A DNA stretch of 64,000 bases, taken from positions 62,001 to 126,000 of the forward strand of contig JAJPJG010000017.1 in assembly GCA_021324395.1 (NCBI GenBank), given 5' to 3'. Position 1 is the stretch's first letter, and each line of letters begins with the position of its first letter. The notes beneath the pieces are model-generated. The model did no database searches, was not told the origin of the DNA, and saw nothing but the letters and a program-made list of their open reading frames with translations. The DNA comes from Spartobacteria bacterium. GTDB taxonomy: Bacteria > Verrucomicrobiota > Verrucomicrobiia > Chthoniobacterales > Chthoniobacteraceae. The position numbers were made by a program, and so were the translations under genes. Shown in pieces: positions 30,401 through 38,347 of the stretch.

Positions 30401-33148
30401 TTCCCAATCGACACGCGTGAGTTTTACCGCAGTGTTAACGATTTGCGAAAGCGGCTTTCCGTCCGCACCCACCGCGATAACCTCGACCGGCACCGCTTCT
30501 CCAACACGAAGCACATCGTCGAACTTTTTGACGCCGAGATAAAACTCCGAGCTCTGCTGTGTGAAAGTCGCGCTGTGCGAAACCGTTTGCTGATCGATGT
30601 CCGTGATCTCCGCAAGCACGGTAATTTCGCGCGGTTGCGGCTGTTTCGGATTCGTTTTGATTTCGGGTGAAATGGAGAACTCGCCTTGCGGCGAAAGCTC
30701 GCCGTCGCCTTGCAAATCGACCTCGGTCGAACCTAAGCCGAGATTGTCATCATCGTCGTCATCGCGGCGACCGCTCCCGAGTCCGCAAAAAAAGTAATCG
30801 CCAAAACCGGCGGGCGCGAAGCCGGTGTCATTCGCCTCGATCGACCAGTGAATCTTCGCCTTGGAAAGCGCCTTGCCCATATAGTAGCTTGCCGTGATCG
30901 GCAGCGTGAACGCCTGGCCCGCCGTGAGCGCTTCCGGCGCGCGAAGCTTGATTTCAAAAGCATTCGGCTGGAATTCCTCGACTTGAAATTCGTGCGAAAA
31001 CGATGCGTTTTCGTCATCGCCGCTTTCGTTCGCAAAATGAAGTTGCGCGCGATATCGACCGGTCGCGCCATTGGGCAATTTTATGGATTCAGCGAGCGAA
31101 CCGTCAGCGGAAATTTTCGATGATTTTTCAAAAAACTTCCGTCCGCGCGAATCGTAGCAACGCAGCGTCGCAGCTTCACCCGCCGGAATTTTCAAACCCT
31201 TATCGCTTTGATCTCGCACAATTGCCTTCAGCTGCAAAGTCTCGCCCGGACGATACGCGTCGCGATCGCTAAACAGCATCACCTCACGTCCGCTCGCCGC
31301 GTTGTCATCGTAATCGCGGCGCAACTTGAAATGATAAAGCGAAACGTCCTGGCGCTCCTCGCCAAATTCGATGACGTGAAAATCGTCGCCGTTTTGCGCG
31401 AGCAGCCAGTTTCCGCCCTCTTTCAGCGCCAACGTCGCTACGCCTTGCGTATCGGTTTCGCTCTCGCAAAGCATTGCGCCTTTTTCGTCGAGCAGCCGCA
31501 CCTTTGCACCGCCGATCGATTTGCCATTTGCTTGCGAAAAAACATGAACGAACGCCTGTTTATCGCTGCACTTCCACACCATTCCGAGATCGGTAAGTTG
31601 CACAACCGCTTGCGTGCCTTTGCGTCCGCTTTTGTCACCGGGCTCTTCTGCGGTTAGAAACACCGCGCCCGTTTTGCGGCCGGCGAGCAATTCGTCCCAT
31701 TTGATCGGCACAATCTGCTGCTCGTCGGTTTCGCTTGTGCCGGCGATTTCCTTGTCCACCGCAACGCGGCCGGTGATGGTTTTAAAATCGACTTCACTGA
31801 ACGGCTCATTGTCATTCCAGCGATGGTGCGAAGCGAAATAATCGCGAAAATCGTGCAGCGCAAAAACCGTTTTTTCCGGGTCGAGCCATTTCGCGCGAAG
31901 CCGCACGTTCGGGACGTTGACGACCAGCAGCGGCAGCTCGCGAGAGCCGTTGCTGAGCTGGTGCGCGGTAAAATCGGGAAAATACAGCCGCGCTGGAATT
32001 GGCGCGAAAGCGACCTCCTCCATTTCATCCTTCACGAGCGTGAACGGCTCGACAGCGGGAAAACCGGACGCGACGGTGACGCTGTATTTTTGAATAGAAA
32101 AATCTCCAGTGAGCACAACGCGTGAGCCGCTAACTTCCGCGCGCAAATTTGGAACAAAAGGCGAAACGCGAATCCATTTTTCGACGAGCTCGGGTTTGAT
32201 TTTCGGCGAGATCGTCTTCGAGAAATTCAGTTCGATCCGCTTGCTTTCATTTAGCAAATTTTGCGCGGTCGCGTTGCGCAATTCAAACGGTGTGACATCG
32301 CCGATTTTCAACTCCGCGCCAGCCGGCATTCGCAAATCTGTCTCCGTTCCGGGCAAACCGGACGCAACCGCCAGCTTCCAATTATGGCCGACCGGCAGTG
32401 GCTGCGCGGGCGTGATGAGCAGGCAGTTGCGCATTTCCTCGCGCGTCTGCCATGGCATTGCATTGTGTCTCGCGTCGAGATTTGCGAGCAGTCGCGCCTG
32501 CTCGAAGCGTTCTCGCCACGTTAACAGGGTGTGATCCGTGCTATGGTAAAGCGGGAAGTAACGCTTCGCCGGCGCGAACCGCACACTCGCCGCGACACGC
32601 TGGCCGTCCTCGCTTTCAAACGCGATGAATTTTGCCGCGCTATCCGGCAGGACATCGGCGTTGAGTAGCATCATGACTTCCGGTTGCGATGGCGCGTTTT
32701 CCTTGGGAAAATGATCGGGCCAAAACGCGTTTACGCGCATCGGGGGTGTGTGCACTGTCTCTTCGAGTTCCGCGTGAACCGGCTTGCCATCAGGCTTCGC
32801 GAGTCCCTGCGTGAGCGTGAGTCGATATGTCGTGCCGAGCGCGAGCGGCTCTGTAGGAGTGAAAACTCCGTTGCGCGGGCTCAACCAAATCCACTCGCCT
32901 TTTGCCGCAGGATGAAATTGCAGCGGCGACACTTTTGCCGGATGTCCGATATCAGAATCGCCGGCAATCGCTTCATCAAAGCGCAACTCAAACGTCGTCG
33001 TCGGCTCAACGTCAGTCGAACTGAGCGCGAGCACGACACCGGATTGCGACGCGCCTTTTTCAGACGCCGAAATTTTTACGAGCGCGAACGCCATGCCGGC
33101 GAGCGAGCAGACGAGCGCGAGTTTGCGGATATGCGGGAATTTGCACAT
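27431..33148 (-). CDS. Bacterial alpha-2-macroglobulin (thioester protease trap)
   Basis: Large periplasmic protease inhibitor of about 1905 aa that traps invading proteases through a reactive thioester. ATG 33148 (MCKFPHIRKLALVC) is preferred over 33160 because GGGAGA between them forms a Shine-Dalgarno at the right distance. The leader is hydrophobic and may include a lipobox-like Cys. MG-type beta-sandwich domains fill the first ~1200 residues, with a bait-like region near 780. The thioester motif GCVEQ is intact near residue 1440 within an alpha-helical complement-like domain. Its stop overlaps pbpC by 4 bp, as in many proteobacteria where the two act together. Confidence 0.92.
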   Translation of the reverse strand: MCKFPHIRKLALVCSLAGMAFALVKISASEKGASQSGVVLALSSTDVEPTTTFELRFDEAIAGDSDIGHPAKVSPLQFHPAAKGEWIWLSPRNGVFTPTEPLALGTTYRLTLTQGLAKPDGKPVHAELEETVHTPPMRVNAFWPDHFPKENAPSQPEVMMLLNADVLPDSAAKFIAFESEDGQRVAASVRFAPAKRYFPLYHSTDHTLLTWRERFEQARLLANLDARHNAMPWQTREEMRNCLLITPAQPLPVGHNWKLAVASGLPGTETDLRMPAGAELKIGDVTPFELRNATAQNLLNESKRIELNFSKTISPKIKPELVEKWIRVSPFVPNLRAEVSGSRVVLTGDFSIQKYSVTVASGFPAVEPFTLVKDEMEEVAFAPIPARLYFPDFTAHQLSNGSRELPLLVVNVPNVRLRAKWLDPEKTVFALHDFRDYFASHHRWNDNEPFSEVDFKTITGRVAVDKEIAGTSETDEQQIVPIKWDELLAGRKTGAVFLTAEEPGDKSGRKGTQAVVQLTDLGMVWKCSDKQAFVHVFSQANGKSIGGAKVRLLDEKGAMLCESETDTQGVATLALKEGGNWLLAQNGDDFHVIEFGEERQDVSLYHFKLRRDYDDNAASGREVMLFSDRDAYRPGETLQLKAIVRDQSDKGLKIPAGEAATLRCYDSRGRKFFEKSSKISADGSLAESIKLPNGATGRYRAQLHFANESGDDENASFSHEFQVEEFQPNAFEIKLRAPEALTAGQAFTLPITASYYMGKALSKAKIHWSIEANDTGFAPAGFGDYFFCGLGSGRRDDDDDDNLGLGSTEVDLQGDGELSPQGEFSISPEIKTNPKQPQPREITVLAEITDIDQQTVSHSATFTQQSSEFYLGVKKFDDVLRVGEAVPVEVIAVGADGKPLSQIVNTAVKLTRVDWETNRVEGAGGSNVYSSRPNFELVSQTQMQTSPLRREGERWMTANRKVTELRVKKPGLYLLEASAKDSAGHDVLTRATFHVSGDDELAWDYKNDFQIKLVADKTEYSVGETAKLLVKTPLAGDAWVTIEREKVLRSFVTHLEGNAPSIQLPLEIADAPNVFVSVMILRGAKDGARKVKQPDYRLGYCELKVTNPHARLAVQVQTERHDYEPAQQVAVKANVQDFAGAPAADAEVTLYAVDEGVLSLTDYQTPDPFAFFNAPRGLAIRTGLTLPKLLPEDPDERTFENKGYVIGGGGIERAEQIRQNFQACAFWSTTLRTDAHGHVTAVFTAPDSLTRYRVIAVVQTARNQFGSGQSEFVVSKPLMLEPSLPRFGNVGDKLKLRAVLHNQTDIGGEAEVALDLDNTVTTTVPLKRKIALAARGSAAIDFPVEFTQTGEAKWTWHAKMLAPQNKVFTDAVQTKLHVDYPAPLIRQVHFANSDAASANLLEGFDPELLGGSGTIRVSISNSRMIDLLEPMRELLHYPYGCVEQTTSSTLPWLTLRDFQNVLPDLQKSPGEIEDAIQHGVNRLLSMQTPSGGLAYWPGEREPLLWASAYGGFGLVLAKRGGHFVPEEKFDALCKYISAELRGMSEDSFDGHYGNHGPSDRCLAVYTLALAGKAEPAYHELLFQQRDHLSAENRALLALAILESNGSREMAAELLNCKLSQNADDEFFGCGSREIALQLMAWTQLRANDNHVDALIDELIGARSGGNWGTTQGNAWSMLALTSYVQRVERGAFQAAGSIAWGTQSEKFDLESKATMHESALHIDPAKQREPLILANPARTKLFTQVALEARPRTIAQPRRDNGYAIQRSYQKIEDDGTLTDLKQPHVGDRVLVTLRIEVRDRANYIAIDDPLPSIFEAVNPEFKSQQTRAGETVGLDWLSDYRELREDRALFFRDHIWPGTYTVHYLARVRAAGTATAPSAKIEEMYHPDRFGLSGTLQVTSLSLE

Positions 33149-33170
33149 AAGTTCTCCCATCCACTACGTG

Positions 33171-33210
33171 GCGATTTTTGAAATCTTTCAGAAATCTGCA
33201 AAAAAATCGC
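33171..33210. promoter_or_regulatory. Inverted repeat in divergent macroglobulin/sigma promoter gap
   Basis: GCGATTTTT (33171-33179) and AAAAATCGC (33202-33210) are perfect inverted 9-mers spanning 22 bp. The spacer holds a direct repeat GAAATCT (33180-33186 and 33191-33197). It lies in the ~93-bp gap between the divergent macroglobulin (-) and sigma-factor (+) genes and could control both. Confidence 0.4.
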
Positions 33211-33241
33211 AGATGCCGCGGATTTGCGTTATCAACGAGCT

Positions 33242-33850
33242 GTGAATTTCGATGTGACCCGGCGCAGCCTCGTCGATCGGTTGCGGAATTGGCGCGATCA
33301 AAAAACGTGGCAGGATTTTTTTCGCACTTACGCAAAGTTGATTTACAGCGTCGCGCGCAAAGCCGGACTCACCGAACAGGAGGCGCAGGACGTGGTGCAA
33401 GAAACCGCGATCACCGTAGCGAAGCGCGCGGGCGGATTGAACTACGATCCCGCGATCGGATCGTTCAAAGCATGGCTCTTGAAAACAACGCGCTGGCGCA
33501 TCGCGGACCAGCTCCGCAAACGTGCGCCCGCACAACGCGCGAGTCTGCCAGCCGATTCGCGGCGAACGGCAACGATTGCGCGCGTGCCCGATCCTGCCGG
33601 TTGCGCGCTCGAAAGCGCGTGGAATACGGAGTGGCAGCAAAATCTCATCAACGTCGCGCTTGCTCGTGTAAAACAACAGGCGGATGCAAAACAGTATCAA
33701 ATCTTCGACTGCTACGTGCTCAAGCAATGGCCGCCGCACAAAGTCGCAACCGAATTGCGCGTGAACATCGCGCAGGTCTATCTCGCGAAGCATCGGATTT
33801 CGGCTTTGCTAAAAAAGGAAATCCAGCGCCTCGAAGCGCGCGGAATCTGA
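33242..33850 (+). CDS. ECF-type RNA polymerase sigma factor
   Basis: A sigma-70-family protein of about 202 aa. Region 2 (WQDFFRTYAKLIYSVARKAGL and the helix with QDVVQETAITVAKR) and region 4 (VATELRVNIAQVYLAKHRI) are clear, with no region 1.1 or 3. GTG 33242 is chosen; an upstream TTG (33224) and a downstream GTG (33254) are possible. The kinase-PEGA gene follows 27 bp later on the same strand. That matches kinase-linked ECF groups in Planctomycetes and Verrucomicrobia, in which the kinase is thought to control the sigma factor. No anti-sigma gene is seen. Confidence 0.82.
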   Translation: MNFDVTRRSLVDRLRNWRDQKTWQDFFRTYAKLIYSVARKAGLTEQEAQDVVQETAITVAKRAGGLNYDPAIGSFKAWLLKTTRWRIADQLRKRAPAQRASLPADSRRTATIARVPDPAGCALESAWNTEWQQNLINVALARVKQQADAKQYQIFDCYVLKQWPPHKVATELRVNIAQVYLAKHRISALLKKEIQRLEARGI

Positions 33851-33877
33851 ACCAGCGCGTGTTTGCAGTGATTTGAC

Positions 33878-36328
33878 ATGGATGCAGCGGCGACAAGACC
33901 GGTGATTCCAGACCACGAAGTGTTGCGCGTGATCGGACGCGGCGCTTACGGCGAAATCTGGCTGGCGCGCAGCCTCACCGGCGCGTTGCGCGCGGTAAAG
34001 GTCGTGTATCGCAGCACGTTTGAAAGCGAGCGCGCGTTCAACCGCGAGTTTGAAGGCATGTCGAGCTTCGAGCCGATCTCGCGCGCGCATGATGGCTTCG
34101 TCGATATTCTACACGTCGGCCGCAGCGACGCGTTTTTTTACTACATCATGGAGCTCGCCGACGATGTCGCGACCGGGCAGCGGATCGATGTCGAAAATTA
34201 TGCGCCGCGCACATTGAAGAGCGAACTCGATCAGCACACGCGGTTGCCGACCGCCGAGTGCGTGCGTCTCGGCGTTTCGCTCACCGCGGCGCTAGATGCG
34301 TTGCACACGCACGGCCTTACGCATCGCGACATCAAACCGGCAAACATCATTTTCGTAAACAGCGCGCCAAAGCTCGCCGACATCGGGCTCGTCGCGTTGA
34401 GCGGGCAGCGCTCGTTTGTCGGAACGGAAGGCTACACGCCGCCGGAAGGACCGGGCACTGCGGAGGCCGATCTCTACAGCCTCGGGAAGCTGCTTTACGA
34501 AATCAGCATGGGAAAGGACCGGCTCGATTTTCCCGAGGTCAACACACGCGTCGGCGAGTTCGAGGACAAAGCCGCGGCGCTGCAGCTAAACGAAATCGTG
34601 CTGAAAGCATGCGCCAGCAAACCGGAGCGCCGTTACCAAAATGCGCGGCAAATGCACGACGATTTGCTGCGGCTGGAAAAGGGAAAGCGCCTCGTGCGTT
34701 TCCCTCGAAAGCTCATGGTTGCTTGCTTCGCGGGCATTTTGATTTTCGCGCTCGTGCTCGCCGTGCAACTTTTTTTGCGCGAGAGCAATGTGTCCGGCGC
34801 GCTAGCGGAAGCGATGATTCAAACCGATCCACCAGGCGCGCTGGTGCTGCTCGGCGACCGTATGCACAACAGCCCGGCGACGTTTGAAAATATCGAACCG
34901 GGAAAATATCCGCTGCGCGTGATGCTTGCCGGCTACGAGCCGGTCGAGACAAAGATCGAGCTCAAGGCAAAGCAGCACACCACGCCGCAGCTGTTCAAAT
35001 TGCGCCGCAGCAAAGGCGCGCTCTTGCTGACGACAATGCCGGCGAATGCCGGTTTCGAGCTGTGGCAAAACGGAGAGCTTTTGCGTAGCGGCACCACGCC
35101 GGCCTCGTTTGACGATTTGCCAACAGGAGTTTACGAAGTGAAAGTCCGGCGCGGCGACTGGCGAATCGCTAATTCGGTAGAAATCAAACGCAATGAAACC
35201 GAGCGAAAAGAGATCGCGTTTGCATCCGGCGTGATTGCGGTGACGAGCGAACCCTCCGGCGCGGAAATCTTCGCCGATGAAAAATCACTCGGCACCGCGC
35301 CGTTGCGCACAGAATTGCCCGCGCGCGAATACGAGCTGATCGCGAAGTTCGATGGCTGGCCGGAGCAGCGCCAGACTGTAAGCATCGAGCGCGACACTGA
35401 AAACCCGGTGCATTTCACTTTTGCAAACGGCAGCGTGAAGATCACGAGTGCGCCCGGCGGCGCGACCGTTTTCCGTGATGCCCGGGAGCTTGGCCGCACG
35501 CCGCTTTTGATCGAGGACGTGAGACCGGGCGCCGTCTCTTACGATCTGCGATTGTCCGGCTACAAACCCGCGCGAATCACCGGTTCCGTCGTTCCGCAGC
35601 AGCAGGCGTTTCTCGCCGCGCGTCTCGAAAAAAAACTGGGGCCTGAGCCCGGTCAGCCGTGGACCAATAGCCTCGGCATGAAATTCGTGCCGGTCGGCGA
35701 TTTGCTTTTTTGCGTTTGGGAAACGCGCGTCCGCGACTACGACGCGTTTTGTGCGGCGACCGGGCGGCATCGGGAAAAACCGGATTTCGTGCAAACCGAA
35801 ACGCACCCGGTGGTAAAAGTAAATTGGGCGGACGCGGAAGCTTTTTGCGCATGGCTTACCGAAAAAGAGCTCGGCGAAAATTTGCTCGAAAATGGCCAGC
35901 GTTACCGCCTCCCGACGGATCTGGAATGGAGCAGCGCAGCCGGCATTGCAAACGAGAGCGGCAATACACCCGAAGAACGCGACGGCAAAATCAAAAACGA
36001 ATTTCCATGGGGCAAACTCTGGCCGCCACCTGCAGACGCGGGCAACTACGCCGGCGCCGCCGATAGCTTCGCGCAAACCGCGCCGGTCGGCAGTTTTTTA
36101 CCAAATCGCATCGGTCTATACGACCTCGGCGGCAACGTGTGGGAATGGTGTGAAGACGGCTACAAAGGCGGCGGAAAATCGAAGGACTGGGCCGTCCTGC
36201 GCGGCGGTTCGTGGGCGAACGCAAGCCGCGGTGAATTACTCTCGTCTTATCGCAACGTCATCGATCGCAACGAACGCGATGTGATCTATGGTTTCCGCTG
36301 CGTGCTCGTTTTGGAAAAATCGGAGTAA
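33878..36328 (+). CDS. Ser/Thr kinase fused to PEGA repeats and FGE-like domain
   Basis: An 816-aa membrane protein. Kinase domain about 12-265: glycine loop GRGAYGEIWLA, ATP lysine in RAVKVV, catalytic HRDIKPAN, and DIG instead of DFG (LADIGLVAL). One membrane helix lies near 280-300. Outside are four PEGA-type beta repeats (about 310-365, 380-430, 450-495, 515-565). The C-terminal ~220 residues are a formylglycine-generating-enzyme-like domain with LGMKFVPVGDLLF, RLPTDLEWSSAAG and GNVWEWCEDGY. The stretch RGGSWANASRG lacks the catalytic cysteine that true FGE enzymes have after GGS, so this domain probably binds rather than converts. It is likely transcribed with the sigma factor. Confidence 0.88.
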   Translation: MDAAATRPVIPDHEVLRVIGRGAYGEIWLARSLTGALRAVKVVYRSTFESERAFNREFEGMSSFEPISRAHDGFVDILHVGRSDAFFYYIMELADDVATGQRIDVENYAPRTLKSELDQHTRLPTAECVRLGVSLTAALDALHTHGLTHRDIKPANIIFVNSAPKLADIGLVALSGQRSFVGTEGYTPPEGPGTAEADLYSLGKLLYEISMGKDRLDFPEVNTRVGEFEDKAAALQLNEIVLKACASKPERRYQNARQMHDDLLRLEKGKRLVRFPRKLMVACFAGILIFALVLAVQLFLRESNVSGALAEAMIQTDPPGALVLLGDRMHNSPATFENIEPGKYPLRVMLAGYEPVETKIELKAKQHTTPQLFKLRRSKGALLLTTMPANAGFELWQNGELLRSGTTPASFDDLPTGVYEVKVRRGDWRIANSVEIKRNETERKEIAFASGVIAVTSEPSGAEIFADEKSLGTAPLRTELPAREYELIAKFDGWPEQRQTVSIERDTENPVHFTFANGSVKITSAPGGATVFRDARELGRTPLLIEDVRPGAVSYDLRLSGYKPARITGSVVPQQQAFLAARLEKKLGPEPGQPWTNSLGMKFVPVGDLLFCVWETRVRDYDAFCAATGRHREKPDFVQTETHPVVKVNWADAEAFCAWLTEKELGENLLENGQRYRLPTDLEWSSAAGIANESGNTPEERDGKIKNEFPWGKLWPPPADAGNYAGAADSFAQTAPVGSFLPNRIGLYDLGGNVWEWCEDGYKGGGKSKDWAVLRGGSWANASRGELLSSYRNVIDRNERDVIYGFRCVLVLEKSE

Positions 36329-36336
36329 GGACGAAG

Positions 36337-36774
36337 CTAGCGCGCGGCGATCAGTTCCGGCGGATACCAGCGGTAGAGCATGAGGTAAACGAGCACTCCG
36401 GTGACGGAAACGTAGAGCCAGATCGGCATTGTCCACCGGGCGATGCGGCGATGTTTGTCATAGCGCGCGCGCAACGCGGGCGTGACAGTCAGAATGACAA
36501 GCGGCACGGTGGCCACTGCTAAAAGCGTGTGCGAAATGAGCAGCGTGAAGTAGACCGGCCGGATGAAACCTTGCGCAGTGAATCGCGTCACGATGCCATG
36601 ACGTAGGATGTGATTTGTTACGTAACCCGCGAGAAAAAGGGTAGAAGTTAGCAACGCGCAGCACATTGCGACGATGTGCGGACGGGTGCGCTGCATTTTG
36701 ATCAAGACCCAACCGATGGTAAGAAACAGCCCGCTAAGGCCGTTGAGTGTTGCATTGAGTGCGGGCAGCGTCAT
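36337..36774 (-). CDS. DUF420 membrane protein (CtaM/YozB-like oxidase assembly)
   Basis: A 145-aa protein with four predicted membrane segments and conserved histidines (TNHILRHG, LLISHTLLA). It matches the DUF420 family, whose YozB/CtaM members are needed for mature cytochrome aa3 in Gram-positive bacteria. It is the last gene of the respiratory operon, 34 bp after sco, and converges with the kinase gene (stops 8 bp apart). Confidence 0.8.
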   Translation of the reverse strand: MTLPALNATLNGLSGLFLTIGWVLIKMQRTRPHIVAMCCALLTSTLFLAGYVTNHILRHGIVTRFTAQGFIRPVYFTLLISHTLLAVATVPLVILTVTPALRARYDKHRRIARWTMPIWLYVSVTGVLVYLMLYRWYPPELIAAR

Positions 36775-36808
36775 GAAGAAAACGACGAATTACGAACGAC
36801 AAATTTTG

Positions 36809-37411
36809 TCATTCCCGCGCCAGCCTTTCGATATCGTGCAGGATCTCCTCATTCCCCTCGCCGCTCGCACCGTCGTAGAATTTTCGAATCATTCCCTTCT
36901 TGTCAACGAGCGCAATTTTGGTGCTGTGAATCACCGGGTTTTTGGCGTCGTTTTGCGGCACGACAGCGAGCGCGAATCCGTTTTGGATGAGGTTGTAAAC
37001 TTTCGCTTTATCGCCGGTGAGGAAAAGCCATTTGTCGGTGGCGTGGAAGCGTTCGGCGTAAGCTCTGAGGACTTCCGGTGTGTCGTTTTCGGGATTCGTG
37101 CTGAATGAAACGAGACGCACATCGGGATTTTGCAGCGCCTCTTTTTGCAGCTCGGCAAGTTTGCTGGAAATCATCGGGCACGGGCCTGGACAGGTGCTGT
37201 AAATGAAATCGGCGAGCCAGACTTTGCCTTTTAACTCGGCGAGCGTGACCGTTTTTCCGGTGCGTTCCGTCAGTTGAAAATCGGGCACCGGCTTGAAGCT
37301 GCCGATCTCCGGCTCGTGCTGACGTTTAATTTCGAGCGCTATCACCGCGGCTGCAAATGCGGCGGTGAAACCAAGAAAAATCCATGTGATCAACTTCGCG
37401 CGCGTCGACAT
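36809..37411 (-). CDS. SCO1/SenC copper chaperone
   Basis: A 200-aa membrane-anchored thioredoxin-fold protein (anchor about 8-26) that loads copper into the CuA centre of oxidase subunit II. The copper ligands are visible: CPGPC near residue 75 (the CxxxC motif) and a histidine in VIHSTKIALVDKKG near residue 163. It lies 6 bp after ctaB and supports the neighbouring CoxB, whose CuA ligands are intact. Confidence 0.9.
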   Translation of the reverse strand: MSTRAKLITWIFLGFTAAFAAAVIALEIKRQHEPEIGSFKPVPDFQLTERTGKTVTLAELKGKVWLADFIYSTCPGPCPMISSKLAELQKEALQNPDVRLVSFSTNPENDTPEVLRAYAERFHATDKWLFLTGDKAKVYNLIQNGFALAVVPQNDAKNPVIHSTKIALVDKKGMIRKFYDGASGEGNEEILHDIERLARE

Positions 37412-37417
37412 GCGCGT

Positions 37418-38347
37418 TCAGTTTTTAGCGAAAACCATCAGTCCGAGCAGCAGCGGCAGATAGAAAATCGAGGCGAAGAAAAGCCGGCGCGCGCTGGAGC
37501 GATCCCGACTTACAAGGAATTGCACGGCGCATGTGACCAGCACTGCATTGCAGACGATTGCGCCCAAGAGATACCAAGGCGCGACCATTTTGAGGCAAAT
37601 TGGAATGATGGTGACAATCGTGAGGGCGATGGACGAGAGCAGGCTTTTGCGCGCGGTGCAAAGTCCACCGATATCGCGCGGGCGTAACATAACAAATCCG
37701 GCCTGCGCGTATTCATCGCGATACATCCACGCGATCGCGAGGAAGTGCGGCATTTGCCAGAAAAACAAAACGGCGAAGAGAATCCATGCCCCCGCGTCGA
37801 CCGACGGACGAGCGGCGGCCCAACCGATCATCGGTGGAATCGCGCCGGAAATTGCGCCGACGCTGACGCAGATCGAGCTGCGGCGTTTTAGCGGAGTGTA
37901 AAATGCGAGGTAAACAGCGAGCGTGGCGGCGGCGAGCAGCGCGGCAGGCGTGTTGACGCGGTTGAGCATGTAAATAAAACCGGCCACGGCAAGCAGCACG
38001 CCAAGACCAAGCGCAGTGCTCGGGCGCATGCGACCGGCGGGCAACGGACGATGTTTCGTGCGATCCATCAGGCGATCGACTTTGCGCTCGATGAATTGAT
38101 TCAGCACTGCGGCACTGGCAGCGATGAGAGCGGTTCCGAATAGCGCGCGGAAAAGCAAAAACCAATCGATTGCTTCCGGCGAAGCCATGCAGAAACCAAC
38201 AAACGTCGTGACCAGAACGAGCATGCTGAGCCGCGCTTTTGTCAGCATCATCAAGTCGCTGACGTAACTCGGCGCGGCGATCTCTGTTTCGATTGGCAAT
38301 GCCGGCGTGGCGACTTCGACTGCGACGTCTTCGTTCAAGGGATTCAT
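37418..38347 (-). CDS. ctaB: Heme O synthase (protoheme IX farnesyltransferase)
   Basis: A 309-aa UbiA-type prenyltransferase with about nine membrane segments that farnesylates heme b to heme O. The prenyl-diphosphate site is NQFIERKVDRLMDRTKHRPL near residue 83, with Glu in place of the first common Asp, as in some CtaB proteins. The second site, RDEYAQAGFVMLRP, is near residue 210. It overlaps ctaA by 4 bp (ATGA). Together CtaB and CtaA supply heme A, agreeing with an aa3-type CtaD. Confidence 0.92.
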   Translation of the reverse strand: MNPLNEDVAVEVATPALPIETEIAAPSYVSDLMMLTKARLSMLVLVTTFVGFCMASPEAIDWFLLFRALFGTALIAASAAVLNQFIERKVDRLMDRTKHRPLPAGRMRPSTALGLGVLLAVAGFIYMLNRVNTPAALLAAATLAVYLAFYTPLKRRSSICVSVGAISGAIPPMIGWAAARPSVDAGAWILFAVLFFWQMPHFLAIAWMYRDEYAQAGFVMLRPRDIGGLCTARKSLLSSIALTIVTIIPICLKMVAPWYLLGAIVCNAVLVTCAVQFLVSRDRSSARRLFFASIFYLPLLLGLMVFAKN

